Of a stretch of DNA of 64,000 bases, positions 26,712-41,676 are shown in pieces. The stretch lies in contig CANTAL010000130.1 of the NCBI GenBank assembly GCA_947650365.1, forward strand, positions 496,001 through 560,000, given 5' to 3'. The DNA comes from Chamaelirium japonicum (lineage: Eukaryota > Streptophyta > Magnoliopsida > Liliales > Melanthiaceae). Both the position numbers and the translations under genes were made by a program. Position 1 is the first letter of the stretch, and every line of letters begins with the position of its first letter. Under the pieces are notes generated by a model. That model did not search any database, had not been told where the DNA came from, and saw only the letters and a list, made by a program, of their open reading frames with translations.

Positions 26712-27456
26712 AGAATCAGAATGGTTTGTATGAATAAATTAGAATGGATCGTACGAATGAATTAGAATGGATCGTACGAAGGAATTAGAATGGATCGTAC
26801 GAATGAATTAGAATGGATCGTACGAATGAATTAGAATAGATCGTACGAATGAATTAGAATAGATCGTACGAAGGAATTAGAATGGATCGTACGAATGAAT
26901 TAGAATGTATATATTCATGCAAATGAATTAGAATGGATCGTATGAATGTATTAGAATGGATCATATGAGTGAATTAGAATGGATCGTACGAATGAATTAG
27001 AATGGATCGTATGAATGAATTAGAATGGATCGTGCGAAAGAATTAGAATGCATTGTATGAATGAATTAGAATGGATCGTATGAATGAATTAGAATGGATC
27101 GTGCGAATGAATTCGAATGGATCGCATGATCCATTTGAATAGAATGGATCGTATGAATGAATCAGAATAGATCGGGCGAATGAATTAGAATGGATTGTAG
27201 GAATGAATTAGAATGGATCATATGAATGAATTAGAATGGATCGTATGAATGAATTAGAATGGATCGTGCGAATGAATTAGAATGGATCATACGAATGAAT
27301 TAGAATGGATCATACGAATGAATTAGAATGGATCATACGAATGAGTAAGAATGGATCGTATGAATGAAATAGAATGGATTGTACGAATGAATTAGAATGG
27401 ATACATTCATGCGAATGAATTAGAATGGATCGGACGATTGAATTAGAATAGATCGT
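26712..27456 (+). repeat. Block 35, direct units
   Basis: It contains the 27111-27140 hairpin. It exits at a head-to-head CGTACG. Confidence 0.92.
27111..27140. repeat. Short hairpin (micro-inversion) with loop GCAT
   Basis: The left arm ATTCGAATGGATC (27111-27123) and right arm GATCCATTTGAAT (27128-27140) pair at 12 of 13 positions around GCAT. It lies inside a direct block and does not change the orientation of the surrounding units. Confidence 0.85.
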
Positions 27457-28156
27457 ACGATTCATTCTAATTCATTCGTACGATCCATTCTAATACATTC
27501 GTACGATTCATGCTAATTCATTCGCACGATCCATTCTAATTCATTTGTATGATCCATTCTTATTCATTCATACGATCCATTCTAATTCATTCGCACAATC
27601 CATTCTAATTTATTCGTACAATCCATTCTAATTCATTCGTATGATCCATTCTAACTCATTCGGTGGATCCATTCTAATTCATTCGTACGATCCATTCTAA
27701 TTCATTCCCACGATCCATTCTAATTTATTCGTACGATCCATTCTAATTCATTCGTACGATCTATTCTAATTCATTCGCACGAATGTAACCATTCTAATTC
27801 ATTCATACGATTCATTCTAATTCATTCGTATGAGCTATTCTAATTCATTCGTACGATCCATTCTAATTCATTCGTATGATCCATTGTAATTCATTCATAC
27901 AATCCATTTAGATTCATTCGCACAAATGTATCCATTCAAATTCATTCGTACGATCCAGTCTAATTCATTCGTACCGTCCATTCTAATTCCTTTGTACGAT
28001 CCATTCTAATTCATTCGTACGATCTATTCTAATTCATTCGTACGATCCATTCTAATTCATTCGTACGATCCATTCTAATTCCGTCGTACGATCCATTCTA
28101 ATTCATTCGTACGATCCATTCTAATTCATTCTTACAATCTATTCTAATTCGTTCGT
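27457..28156 (-). repeat. Block 36, inverted units
   Basis: It contains CTCATTCGGTGGATCC as in block 6 and CCGTCGTACG near 28081. It exits at CGTACG (28154). Confidence 0.92.
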
Positions 28157-29568
28157 ACGAATGGATACATTCGTGTGAATGAATTAGAATGGATCGTACG
28201 AATGAGTAAGAATGGATCGTACGAATGAAATAGAATGGATTGCACGAATGAATTAGAATGGATCGTACGAATGAATTAGAATGGATCGTGTGAAAGAATT
28301 AGAATGGATTGTATGAATGAATTAGAATGGATCGTACGAATGAATTAGAATGGATCGTACGAATGAATTAGAATGGATCGTACGAATGAATTAGAATAGA
28401 TCGTATGAATGAATTAGAATGGATCGTACGAAGGAATTAGAATGGATCGTACGAATGAAATAGAATGGATATATTCGTGCAAATGAATTAGAATGGATCG
28501 TATGAATGTATTAGAATGGATCGTATGAGTGAATTAGAATGGATCGTACGAATGAATTAGAATGGATCGTATGAATGAATTAGAATGGATACATTCGTGT
28601 GAATGAATTAGAATGGATCGTATGAATGAATTAGAATAGATTTTGTGAATGAATTAGAACTGATCGTACGAATGAATTAGAATGGATACATTCGTGCGAA
28701 TGAATTAGAATGGATTGTATGAATGAATTAGAATGGATCGTACGAATGAACTAGAATGGATACATTCGTGCGAATGAATTAGAATGGATCGTACGAATGA
28801 ATTAGAATGGATCGTACGAATGAATTAGAATGGATCTTACGAATGAATTAGAATGGATCGTACGAATGAATTAGAATGGAAACATTCGTGCGAATGAATT
28901 AGAATGGATCGGACGAATGAATTAGAATGGATCGGACGAATAAATTAGAATGGATCGTACGAATGAATTAGAATGGATCGTACGAATGAATTAGAATGGA
29001 TCATGTGAAAGAATTAGAATGGATTGTATGAATGAATTAGAATGGATCGTATGAATGAATTAGAATTGATCGTACGAAGGAATTAGAATGGATCGTACGA
29101 ATGAATTAGAATGGATCGTACGAATGAATTAGAATAGATCGTACGAATGAATTAGATTGGATCGTACGAAGGAATTAGAATGGATCGTACGAAGGAATTA
29201 GAATGGATCGTACGAATGAATTAGAATGGATCGTACGAATGAATTAGAATAGATCGTACGAATGAATTAGAATGGATCGTACGAAGGAATTAGAATGGAT
29301 CGTACGAATGAATTAGAATGGATTGTGCGAATGAATTAGAATGGATCGTACGAATGAATTAGAATGGATCGTGTGAAAGAATTAGAATGGATTGTATGAA
29401 TGAATTAGAATAGATCGTATGAATGAATTAGAATGGATCGTACGAATGAATTAGAATGGATTGTACGAATGAACTAGAATGGATATATTTGTGCGAATGA
29501 ATTAGAATGGATCGTACGAATGAATTAGAATGGATCGTATGAATGAATTAGAATGGATCGTACGAATG
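28157..29568 (+). repeat. Block 37, direct units
   Basis: It opens like block 25. Its last ~330 bp are the first half of the 8.5-kb-offset duplication. Confidence 0.92.
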
Positions 29569-29810
29569 CACGATCCATGCTAATTCATTCGTTCGATCAA
29601 TTCTAATTCATTAGCACGATCCATTCTAATTCATTCGTACGATCCATTCTAATTCATTCGCACGATCCATTCTAATTCATTCGTACGATCCATTCTAATT
29701 CTTTCACACGATCCATTCTAATTCATTCGTACGATCCATTCTAATTCATTCGCACAATCCATTCTAATTCATTCGTACGATCCATTCTAATTCATTCGTA
29801 CGATCCATTC
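29235..29810. repeat. 8.5-kb-offset duplication, first copy
   Basis: This runs across a direct-to-inverted switch at 29568 reading AATGCACGATCCATGC. It shares with 37721-38310 the ordered markers GAAGG, GATTGTGCG, GAAAG and GATATATTTGTGCG. The landmark offset is 8483 before and 8506 after one 23-bp unit difference. Confidence 0.78.
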
Positions 29811-30116
29811 TAATTCCTTCGTACGATCCATTCTAATTCATTCGTACGATCTATTCTAATTCATTCGTACGATCCATTCTAATTCATTCGTACGATCCAT
29901 TCTAATTCCTTCGTATGATCAATTCTAATTCATTCATACGATCCATTCTAATTCATTCATACAATCCATTCTAATTCTTTCACACGATCCATTCTAATTC
30001 ATTCGTACGATCCATTCTAATTCATTCGTGCAATCCATTCTATTTCATTCGTACGATCCATTCTTACTCATTCGTACGATCCATTCTAATTCATTCACAC
30101 GAATGTATCCATTCGT
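29569..30116 (-). repeat. Block 38, inverted units
   Basis: It opens with CGATCCATGC and TTCGTTCG. It ends TGTATCCATTCGTACG, a joint shared with 31436, 34948, 44208 and 55431. Confidence 0.92.
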
Positions 30117-30489
30117 ACGAATGAATTAGAATAGATTGTACGAATGAATTAGAATGGATCGTACGAATGAATTAGAATGGATCGTACGAAGGAATTAGAA
30201 TGGATCGTACGAATGAATTAGAATAGATCGTACGAATGAATTAGAATGGATCGTACGAAGGAATTAGAATGGATCATACAAATGAATTAGACTGGATCGT
30301 ACGAATGAATTTGAATGGATACATTTGTGCGAATGAATCTAAATGGATTGTATGAATGAATTACAATGGATCGTACGAATGAATTAGAATGGATCGTACG
30401 AATGAATTAGAATGGATCATGCGAATGAATTAGCATGAATCGTACGAATGTATTAGAATGGATCGTACGAATGAATTAGAATGAATCGT
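30117..30489 (+). repeat. Block 39, direct units
   Basis: It carries the AATCTAAATGG marker (unit at 30331). It exits at a head-to-head CGTACG preceded by GAATGAAT instead of GAATGGAT. Confidence 0.92.
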
Positions 30490-31436
30490 ACGATCCATTC
30501 TAATTCAATCGTCCGATCCATTCTAATTCATTCGCATGAATGTATCCATTCTAATTCATTCGTACAATCTATTCTATTTCATTCGTACGATCCATTCTTA
30601 CTCATTCGTATCATCCATTCTAATTCATTCGTATGATCCATTCTAATTCATTCGTACGATCCATTCTAATTCATTCGTACGATCCATTCTAATTCATTCG
30701 CACGATCTATTCTAATTTATTCATACGATCCATTCTAATTCATTCATACGATCCATTCTAATTCATTCCTACAATCCATTCTAATTCATTCGCCCGATCC
30801 ATTCTAATTCATTCATACGATCAATTCTGTTCGAATGGATCATGCGATCCATTCGAATTCATTCGCACGATCCATTCTAATTCATTCATACGATCCATTC
30901 TAATTCATTCATACAATGCATTCTAATTCTTTCGCACGATCCATTCTAATTCATTCATACGATCCATTCTAATTCATTCGTACAATCCATTCTAATTCAC
31001 TCATATGATTCATTCTAATACATTCATACGATCCATTCTAATTCATTTGCACGAATATATCCATTATAATTCATTCGTACGATCCATTCTAATTCCTTCG
31101 TACGATCCATTCTAATTCATTCGTACGATCTATTCTAATTCATTCGTACGATCCATTCTAATTCATTTGTACGATCTATTCCAATTCCTTCATACGATCT
31201 ATTCTAATTCATTCGTACGATCCATTCTAATTCATTCATACAATCCATTCTAATTCTTTCACACGATCCATTCTAATTCATTCGTACGATCCATTCGTAC
31301 TATCCGTTCTAATTCACTCATACGATCCATTCTAATTCATTCATACGATCCATTCTAATTCATTTGCACAAAGGTATCCATTCTAATTCATTCGCACGAT
31401 ACATTCTAATTCATTCACATGAATGTATCCATTCGT
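30490..31436 (-). repeat. Block 40, inverted units
   Basis: It includes the hairpin at 30830 and the CGTACTATCCG marker near 31297, also found at 43580 and 54803. Confidence 0.92.
30830..30857. repeat. Short hairpin with loop ATGC
   Basis: Perfect 12-bp arms, TTCGAATGGATC and GATCCATTCGAA, flank ATGC inside an inverted block. The loop is the reverse complement of the one at 27111, so the two look like the same element in opposite orientation. Confidence 0.85.
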
Positions 31437-33838
31437 ACGAATGAATTAGAATGGATTGTACGAATGAATTAGAATGGATCGTACGAATGAATTAGAATGG
31501 ATCGTACAAAGAAATTAGAATGGATCGTCCGAATGAATTAGAATGGATCGTACGAATGAATTAGAATAGATCGTACGAATGAATTAGAATGGATCGTACG
31601 AAGGAATTAGAATGGATCGTGCGAATGAATTAGAATGGATCGTACGAATGAATTAGAATGGATCGTACGAATGAACTAGAATGGATACATTCGTACGAAT
31701 GAATTAGAATGGATCGTACGAATGAATTAGAATGGATCGTACGAATGGATTAGAATGGATCATACGAATGAATTAGAATGGATCGTGCGAATGAATTAGA
31801 ATGGATCAAACGAATGAATTAGAATGGACATATTCGAGCGAATGAATTAGAGTAGATCGTAGGAATGAATTAGAATGGATCATACGAATGAATTAGAATG
31901 GATCGTACGAACAAATTAGAATGGATCGTATGAATGAATTAGAATGGATCATATGAACGAATTAGAATGGATCATACGAATGAATTAGAATGGATACATT
32001 CGAGCGAATGAATTAGAATGGATCGTACGAATGAATTAGAATAGATCATAGGAATGAATTAGAATGCATCGTGCAAATGAATTAGAATGGATACATTCGT
32101 GCGAATGAATTAGAATGGATCGTGCGAATGAATTAGAATGGATCGTACGAATGAAATAGAATGGATATATTTGAACGATTAAATTAGAATGGATCATATG
32201 AATGAATTAGAATGGATCGTATGAATGAATTAGAATGGATAGTGCGAATGAATTAGAATGGATCGTACGAATGAATTAGAATGGATACATTCGTGCGAAT
32301 GAATTAGAATGGATCATACGAATGAGTATGAATGGATCGTACGAATGAAATAGAATAGATTATACAAATGAATTAGAATGGATACATTCGTGCGAATGAA
32401 TTAGAATGGATACATTCGTGCGAATGAATTAGAATGGATCGTACGAATGAATTAGAATGGATCATGCGAATGAATTAGAATGGATCGTACGAATGAATTA
32501 GAATGGATCATACGAATGAACTAGAATGGATACATTCGAGCGAATGAATTAGAATGGATCGTACGAATGAGTTAGAATGGATCGTACGAATGAATTAGAA
32601 TGGATCTTACGAATGAATTAGAATGGATCGTACGAATAAATTAGAATGGATCGTATGAATGGTTTAGAATGGATACATTCGTGCGAATGAATTAGAATGG
32701 ATCGGACGAATGAATTAGAATGGATCGTACGAATGAATTAGAATGGATCAAATGAATGAATTAGAATGGTTACATTCATACGAATGAATTAGAATGGATC
32801 GTACGAATGGATTAGAATGGATCGTACGAATGGATTAGAATGGATACATTCGTGCGAATGAATTAGAATGGATCATACGAATGAGTAAGAATGGATCTTA
32901 CGAATGAAATAGAATGGATTGTACGAATGAATTAGAATGGATCGTGCGAATGAATTTGAATGGATCGTACGAATGAATTAGAATGGATCGTGCTAATAAA
33001 TTAGAATTGATCGTACGAATGAAATAGAATGGATTGTACGAATGATTTAGAATGGATCGTACGAATGAATTAGAATGGATCGTACGAATGAATTAGAATG
33101 GATCGTGCGAATGAATTAGAATGTATCCTACGAATGGATTAGAATGGATACCTTTGTGCGTATGAATTAAAATGGATCGTGCGAATGAATTAGAATGGAT
33201 CAAACGAATGAGTAAGAATGGATCATACGAATGAGTAAGAATGGATTGTACGAATGAATTAGAATGGATTCGTACGAATGAATTAGAATGGATACATTCG
33301 TGCGAATGAATTAGAATGGAACGTACCAATGAGTAAGAATGGATCGTACGAATGAAATAGAATGGATTGTGCGAATGAATTAGAATCGATCGTACGAATG
33401 AATTAGAATGGATCGTGTGAAAGAATTAGAATGGATTGTATGAATGAATTAGAATTAGATCGTATGAATAAATTAGAATGGATCGTACGAATGAATTAGA
33501 ATGGATCGTACGAATGAATTAGAATGGATCGTACGAATGAATTAGAATGGATACATTCGTGCGAATGAATTAGAATTGATACATTCGTGCGAAAGAATTA
33601 GAATAGATCGTATGAATGAATTAGAATGGATCCTATGAATGAATTAGAATTGATCGTGCGAATGAATTAGAATGGATCGTACGAATGAATTAGAATGGAT
33701 CGTGCTAATGAATTAGAATGGATCGAACGAATGAATTAGCATGGATCGTGCTAATGAATTAGAATGGAACGTACAAATGAATTAGAATGGATCGTGTGAA
33801 AGAATTAGAATGGATTATATGAATGAATTAGAATAAAT
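31437..33838 (+). repeat. Block 41, direct units (longest block)
   Basis: This is about 2.4 kb without a flip. It contains GAACGAATTAG and GAGCGAATG variants around 31840-32000. It exits at a degraded GAATTC-type joint, AATAAATTTGTATG. Confidence 0.92.
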
Positions 33839-34948
33839 TTGTATGATCCATTCGAATTCATTCACACGATCCATTCTAATTCATTCATACGATACATTCT
33901 AATTCATTCATACAATCCATTCTAATTCTTTCACACGATCCATTCTAATTCATTCGTAGGATCCATTCTAATTCATTCGTACAATCTATTCTATTTCATT
34001 CGTACGATCCATTCTTACTCATTCGTATAATCCATTCTAATTCATTCGGACGAATGTATCCATTCTAATTTATTCGTACGATCCATTCTAATTCATTCGT
34101 ACGATCCATTCTAATTCATTCGTACGATCCATTCTAATTCATTCGTATGATCCATTCTAATTTATTCGTCCGATCCATTCTAATTCATTCGCACGAATGT
34201 ATCCATTCTAATTCATTCGTACGATCCATTCTAATTCATTCGTAAGATCCATTCTAATTCATTCATACGATCCAATCTAATTCATTCGTACGATCCATTC
34301 TAATTCATTCGCACGAATGTATCCATTCTAGTTCATTCGTACGATCCATTCTAATTCATTTATACAATCCATTCTAATTCATTCGCTCGAATGTATCTAT
34401 TCTAATTCATTCGTACGATCAGTTCTAATTCATTCACAAAATCTATTCTAATTCATTCATACCATCCATTCTAATTCATTCACACGAATGTATCCATTCT
34501 AATTCATTCATACGATCCATTCTAATTCATTCGTACGATCCATTCTAATTCACTCATACGATCCTTTCTAATACATTCATACGATCCATTCTAATTCATT
34601 TGCACGAATATATCCATTCTATTTCATTCGTACGATCCATTCTAATTCCTTCGTACGATCCATTCTAATTCATTAGTACGATCTATTCTAATTCATTCGT
34701 ACGATCCATTCTAATTCATTCGTACGATCCATTCTAATTCCTTCGTACGATCCATTCTAATTCATTCGTACGATCCATTCTAATTCATTCATACAATCCA
34801 TTCTAATTCTTTCACACGATCCATTCTAATTCATTCGTACGATCCATTCTAATTCATTCGTGCAATCCATTCTATTTCATTCGTACGATCTATTCTTACT
34901 CATTCGTACGATCCATTCTAATTCATTCACATGAATGTATCCATTCGT
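33839..34948 (-). repeat. Block 42, inverted units
   Basis: It includes CACAAAATC near 34435 as in block 24. It exits at CATTCGTACGAACG. Confidence 0.92.
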
Positions 34949-35648
34949 ACGAACGAATTAGAATAGATTGTACGAATGAATTAGAATGGATCGTACGAAT
35001 GAATTAGAATGGATCGTACGACGGAATTAGAATGGATCGTACGAATGAATTAGAATGGATCGTACGAATGAATTAGAATAGATCGTACGAATGAATTAGA
35101 ATGGATCGTATGAAGGAATTAGAATGGATCGTACGAATGAATTAGACTGGATCGTACGAATGAATTTGAATGGATACATTTGTGCGAATGAATCTAAATG
35201 GATTGTATGAATGAATTACAATGGATCGTACGAATGAATTAGAATGGATCGTACGAATGAATTAGAATAGCTCATACGAATGAATTAGAATGAATCGTAT
35301 GAATGAATTAGAATGGTTACATTCGTGCGAATGAATTAGAATAGATCGTACGAATGAATTATAATGGATCGTACGAATAAATTAGAATGGATCGTGGGAA
35401 TGAATTAGAATGGATCGCACGAATGAATTAGAATGGATCCACCGAATGAGTTAGAATGGATCATACGAATGAATTAGAATGGATTGTACGAATGAATTAG
35501 AATGGATTGTGCGAATGAATTAGAATGGATCGTATGAATGAATAAGAATAGATCGTACAAATGAATTAGAATGGATCGTGCGAATGAATTAGCATGAATC
35601 GTACGAATGTATTAGAATGGATCATACGAATGAATTAGAATGAATCGT
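34949..35648 (+). repeat. Block 43, direct units
   Basis: This is an expanded relative of block 39, with the AATCTAAATGG unit at 35186 and a GATCCACCG unit near 35437. Confidence 0.92.
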
Positions 35649-37718
35649 ACGATCTATTCTAATTCAATCGTCCGATCCATTCTAATTCATTCGCATGAAT
35701 GTATCCATTCTTACTCATTCGTATGATCCATTCTAACTCATTCGTATGATCCATTCTTATTCATCCGTACGATCCATTCTAATTCATTCGTACGATCCAT
35801 TCTAATTCATTCGCACGATCCATTCTAATTCATTCATACAATTCATTCTAATTCATTCATATGATCCATTCTAATTCATTCCTACAATCCATTCTAATTC
35901 ATCCGCCCGATCCATTCTAATTCATTCATACGATCCATTCTATTCGAATGGATCATGCGATCCATTCGAATTCATTCGCACGATACATTCTAATTCATTC
36001 TTACGATCTATTCTAATTCATTCATATAATGCATTCTAATTCTTTCGCACGATCCATTCTAATTCATTCATACGATCCATTCTAATTCATTTGTATGATC
36101 CATTCTAATTCACTCATACGATCCATTCTAATACATTCATACGATCCATTCTAATTCATTCGTACGATCCATTCTAATTTCTTCGTACGATCCATTCTAA
36201 TTCATTTGTACGATCTATTCTAATTCATTCGTACGATCCATTCTAATTCATTCGTATGATCCATTCTAATTCCTTCGTACGATCCATTCTAATTCATTCG
36301 TACGATCCATTCTAATTCATTCATACAATCCATTCTAATTCTTTTACACGATCCATTCTAATTCATTCGTATGATCCATTCTAATTCATTCGTGCAATCC
36401 ATTCTATTTCATTCGTACGATCCATTCTTACTCATTCGTTCGATCCATTCTAATTCATTCGTACGATCCATTCTAATTCATTCATACGATCTATTCTAAT
36501 TCATTCATACAATCCATTCTAATTCTTTCACACGATCCATTCTAATTCATTCGTACGATCCATTCTAATTCATTCGCACAATCCATTCTATTTCATTCGT
36601 ACGATCCATTCTTACTCATTGGTACGATCCATTCTAATTTATTTGCACGAATGTATCCATTCTAATTCATTCGTACGAATCCATTCTAATTCATTCGTAC
36701 AATCTATTCTATTTCATTCGTACGATACATTCTTACTCATTCGTATGATCCATTCTAATTCATTCGGACGAATGTATCCATTCTAATTTATTCGTACGAT
36801 TCATTCTAATTCATTCGTATGATCCATTCTAATTCATTCGTACGATCCATTCTAATTCATTTGTCCGATCCATTCTAATTCATTCGCACGAATGTATCCA
36901 TTCTAATTCATTCGTACGATCCATTCTAATTCATTCGTACGATCCATTCTAATTTATTCGCACGAATGTATCCATTCTAGTTCATTCGTACGGTCCATTC
37001 TAATTCATTCGTACGATCCATTCTAATTCATTCGCACGATCCATTCTAATTCATTCGTACGATCCATTCTAATTCATTCATACGATCCATTCTAATTCAT
37101 TCGTACGATCCATTCTAATTCATTCGCACAAATGTATCCATTCTAATTCATTCGTATGATCCATTCTAATTCATTCGCATGATCCATTCTAATTCATTCG
37201 TACGATCCATTCTAATTCTTTCACACGATCCATTCTAATTCATTCCTACGATCCATTCTAATTCATTCGCACGATCCATTCTAATTCATTCGTACGATCC
37301 ATTCTAATTCATTCATACGATCCATTCTAATTCATTCGTACGATCCATTCTAATTCATTCGCACAAATGTATCGATTCTAATTCATTCGTACGATCCATT
37401 CTAATTCATTCGCACGATCCATTCTAATTCATTCGTATGATCCATTCTAATTCATTCGTACGATCCATTCTAATTCATTCGTATGATCCATTCTAATTAA
37501 TTCGTATGATCCATTATAATTCATTCGTATGATCCATTCTAATTCATTCGTACGATCCATTCTAATTCATTCGCACGAATGTATCCATTCTAGTTAATTC
37601 GTACGATCCATTCTAATTCATTCGTATGATCTATTCTTATTCATTCGCACGATCCAGTCTAATTGATTCGCACGATCCATTCTAATTGATTCGCACGATC
37701 CAGTCTAATTGATTCGTA
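35649..37718 (-). repeat. Block 44, inverted units
   Basis: It includes the hairpin at 35942. Near the end three CGATCCAGTCTAATTG-type units are adjacent (37650-37715). Confidence 0.92.
35942..35971. repeat. Short hairpin with loop ATGC, second copy
   Basis: Perfect 13-bp arms, ATTCGAATGGATC and GATCCATTCGAAT, flank ATGC. It is the partner of the hairpin at 30830 in the 4.8-5.1-kb-offset duplication. Confidence 0.87.
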
Positions 37719-38074
37719 CGTATGAATTAGAATAGATCGTACGAATGAATTAGAATGGATCGTACGAAGGAATTAGAATGGATCGTACGAATGAATTAGA
37801 ATAGATTGTGCGAATGAATTAGAATGGATCGTACGAATGAATTAGAATGGATCGTCTGAAAGAATTAGAATGGATTGTATGAATGAATTAGAATAAATCG
37901 TATGAATGAATTAGAATGGATCGTACGAATGAATTAGAATGGATTGTACGAATGAACTAGAATGGATATATTTGTGCGAATGAATTAGAATGGATCGTAC
38001 GAATGAATTAGAATGGATCATACGAATGAATTAGAATGGATCTTGCGAATGAATTAGAATGGATCATACGAATG
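37719..38074 (+). repeat. Block 45, direct units
   Basis: It begins at GTACGTATGAATTAG. It is the direct part of the second 8.5-kb-offset copy. Confidence 0.92.
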
Positions 38075-38310
38075 CACGATCCATGCTAATTCATTCGTTC
38101 GATCTATTCTAATTCATTAGCACGATCCATTCTAATTCATTCGTACGATCCATTCTAATTCATTCGCATGATCCATTCTAATTCATTCGTACGATCCATT
38201 TTAATTCTTTCACACGATCCATTCTAATTCATTCGTACGATCTATTCTAATTCATTCGTATGATCCATTCTAATTCATTCGTACGATCCATTCTAATTCT
38301 TTCGTACGAT
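37721..38310. repeat. 8.5-kb-offset duplication, second copy
   Basis: This is the partner of 29235-29810, with the same switch at 38074 and the same order of variant units. A shorter match to the switch region also occurs at 40184. Confidence 0.78.
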
Positions 38311-38516
38311 CCATTTTAATTCATTCATACCATCTATTCTAATTCATTCATACAATCCATTCTAATTCTTTCACACGATCCATTCTAATTCATTCGTATG
38401 ATCCATTCTAATTCATTCGCACAATCCATTCTAATTCATTCGCACGAATGTATCCATTCTAAATCATTCGTACAATCCATTCTATTTCATTCGTACGATC
38501 CATTCTTACTCATTGT
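38075..38516 (-). repeat. Block 46, inverted units
   Basis: It opens with CGATCCATGC. It exits at ACTCATTGTACG. Confidence 0.92.
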
Positions 38517-40184
38517 ACGAATGAATTAGAATGGATCCTACGAATGAATTAGAATGGATCGTGTGAAAGAATTAGAATGGATTGTATGAATGAATTAGAA
38601 TGGATCGTATGAATGAATTAGAATGGATCGTACGAATGAATTAGAATGGATCGTACGAATGAATTAGAATGGATCGTACGAATGAATTAGAATGGATCGT
38701 ACGAATGAACTAGAATGGATACATTCGTGCGAATGAATTAGAATGGATCGTACGAATGAATTAGAATCGATCGTACGAATGAATTAGAATCGATCGTACG
38801 AATGAATTAGAATGGATCGTATGAATGAATTAGAATGGATACATTCGTACGAATGAATTAGAATGGATCGTACGAAGGAATTAGAATGGATCGTACGAAT
38901 GAATTTGAATGGATACATTTGTGCGAATGAATCTAAATGGATTGTATGAATGAATTACAATGGTTCATACGAATGAATTAGAATGGATCGTACGAATGAA
39001 TTAGAATAGCTCATACGAATGAATTAGAATGAATCGTATGAATGAATTAGAATGGATACATTCTTGCGAATGAATTAGAATGGATCGTACGAATGAATTA
39101 GAATGGATATATTCGTGCAAATGAATTAGAATGGATCGTATGAATGTATTAGAATGGATCGTATGAGTGAATTAGAATGGATCGTGCGAATAAATTAGAA
39201 TGGATTGTATGAATGAATTAGAATGGATCGTGCGAATGAATTAGAATGGATCGTACGAATGAATTAGAATGGATCCTATGAATGAATTAGAATGGATCGT
39301 GCGAATGAATTAGAATGGATCGTACGAATGAATTAGAATGGATCGTGCTAATGAATTAGAATTAATCGAACGAATGAATTAGAATGGATACATTCGTGCG
39401 AATGAAGTAGAATGGATCGGACGAATGAATTAGAATGGATCGTACGAATGAGTAAGAATGGATCGTACGAATGAAATAGAATAGATTGTACGAATAAATT
39501 AGAATGGATCGTACGAAGGAATTAGAATGGATCGTACGAATGAATTAGAATGGATCGTACGAATGAATTAGAATGGATAGTACGAATGGATTAGAATGGA
39601 TCCTACGAATGGATTAGAATGGATACCTTTGTGCATATGAATTAGAATGGATCGTATGAATGAATTAGAATGGATCGTAGAATGGATCGTACGAATGAAT
39701 TAGAATAGATCATAGGAATGAATTAGAATGGATCGTGCAAATGAATTAGAATGGATATATTCGTGCGAATGAATTAGAATGGATCGGACGAATGAATTAG
39801 AATGGATCGTACGAATGAGTAAGAATGGATCGTACGAATGAATGGATCGTACGAATGAAATAGAATGGATTGTACGAATGAATTAGAGTGGATCGTACAA
39901 ATGAATTAGAATGGATCGTACGAATCAATTAGAATGGATCATACGAATGAATTAGAATTGATCGTGTAAAAGAATTTGAATGGATTGTATGAATGAATTA
40001 GAATAGATCATATAAATGAATTAGAATAGATCGTACGAATGAATTAGAATGGATCGTACGAATGAACTAGAATGGATACATTCGTGTGAATGAATTAGAA
40101 TGGATCGTACGAATGAATTAGAATTGATCATACGAATGAATTAGAATGGATCTTACAAATGAATTAGAATGGATCATACGAATG
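38517..40184 (+). repeat. Block 47, direct units
   Basis: It carries the AATCTAAATGG unit at 38925, two GAATCGATCG variants near 38766, and short partial units near 39679 and 39838. Confidence 0.92.
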
Positions 40185-41676
40185 CACGATCCATGCTAAT
40201 TCATTCGTTCGATCAATTCTAATTCATTAGCACGATCCATTCTAATTCATTCGTACAATCCATTCTAATTCATTCGCATGATCCATTCTAATTCATTCGT
40301 ACGATCAATTCTAATTCTTTCACACTATCCATTCTAATTCATTCGTACGATCCATTCTAATTCATTCGTACGATCTATTCTAATTCATTCGTACGATCCT
40401 TCTAATTCCTTCGTACGATCCATTCTAATTCATTCATACAATCTATTCTAATTCATTCATACAATCCATTCTAATTCTTTCACACGATCCATTCTAATTC
40501 ATTCGTACGATCCATTCTAATTCATTCATACAATCCATTCTAATTCTTTCACACGATCCATTCTAATTCATTCGTACATTCCATTCTAATTCATTAGCAC
40601 GATCCATGCTAATTCATTCGTTCGATCAATTCTAATTCATTAGCACGATCAATTCTAATTCATTCGTACGATCCATTCTAATTCATTCGCATGATCCATT
40701 CTAATTCATTCATAGGATCCATTCTAATTCATTCATACGATCTATTCTAATTCTTTCGCACGAATGTATCCATTCTAATTCATTCGCACGAATGTATCCA
40801 TTCTAATTCATTCGTACGATCCATTCAAATTCATTCGTACGATCCATTCTAATTCATTCCTACGATCCATTCTAATTCATTCATACGATCTATTCTAATT
40901 CATTCATACAATCCATTCTAATTCTTTCACACGATCCATTCTAATTCATTCGTACGATCCATTCTAATTCATTCGCACAAACCATTCTATTTCATTTGTA
41001 CGATCCATTCTTACTCATTGGTACGATCCATTCTAATTCATTTGCACGAATGTATCCATTCTAATCCATTCGTACGATCCATTCTAATCCATTCGTACGA
41101 TCCATTCTAATTCATTCGCATGAATGCAACCATTCTAATTCATTCATTTGATCCATTCTAATTCATTCGTACGATCCATTCTAATTCATTCGTCCGATCC
41201 ATTCTAATTCATTCGCACGAATGTATCCATTCTAAACCATTCATATGATCCATTCTAATTTATTCGTACGATCAATTCTAATTCATTCGTAAGATCCATT
41301 CTAATTCATTCGTACGATCCATTCTAATTCATTCGCACGAATGTATCCATTCTAGTTCATTCGTACGATCCATTATAATTCATTCGTACGATCCATTCTA
41401 ATTCATTCGCACGATCCATTCTAATTCATTCGTACGATCCATTCTAATTCATTCGCACGAATGTATCCATTCTAATTCATTCGTACATAAGATCCATTCT
41501 AATTCATTCGTACGATCCATTCTAATTCATTCGCACGATCTGTTCTTATTCATTTGCACAATCCATTCTAATTCATTCGCACGAATGTATCCATTCTAAT
41601 TCATTCGTACGGTCCATTCTAATTCATATGCACAAAGGTATCCATTCTAATTCATTCGTACGATCCAATCTAATTC
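40185..41676 (-). repeat. Block 48, inverted units
   Basis: It contains the left end of 11.2-kb copy A (41195). It exits at TCTAATTCAGGATCG, a non-palindromic joint. Confidence 0.92.

Larger units (their letters stand above)
29800..31300. repeat. 4.8-5.1-kb-offset duplication, first copy
   Basis: Shared landmarks with 34630-36370 are the CATTCGTACGAATG-type switch at 30116, the AATCTAAATGG marker (unit at 30331), the CGTACG switch at 30489 followed by AATCGTCCG, the 12-bp-arm hairpin at 30830, and ATACAATGCATTC near 30910. The offset grows from 4832 to 5113. Confidence 0.8.
34630..36370. repeat. 4.8-5.1-kb-offset duplication, second copy
   Basis: This is the partner of 29800-31300. It contains about 280 bp of additional units, mostly direct units between 35240 and 35600. 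Similarity ends before the CGTACTATCCG marker that follows the first copy. Confidence 0.8.

Noticed and set aside
33093..33329. 78-residue open frame on the minus strand
   Set aside because: It reads satellite units with GAGTAAG variants and 24- and 28-bp units that shift the frame past stops. No evidence for coding.
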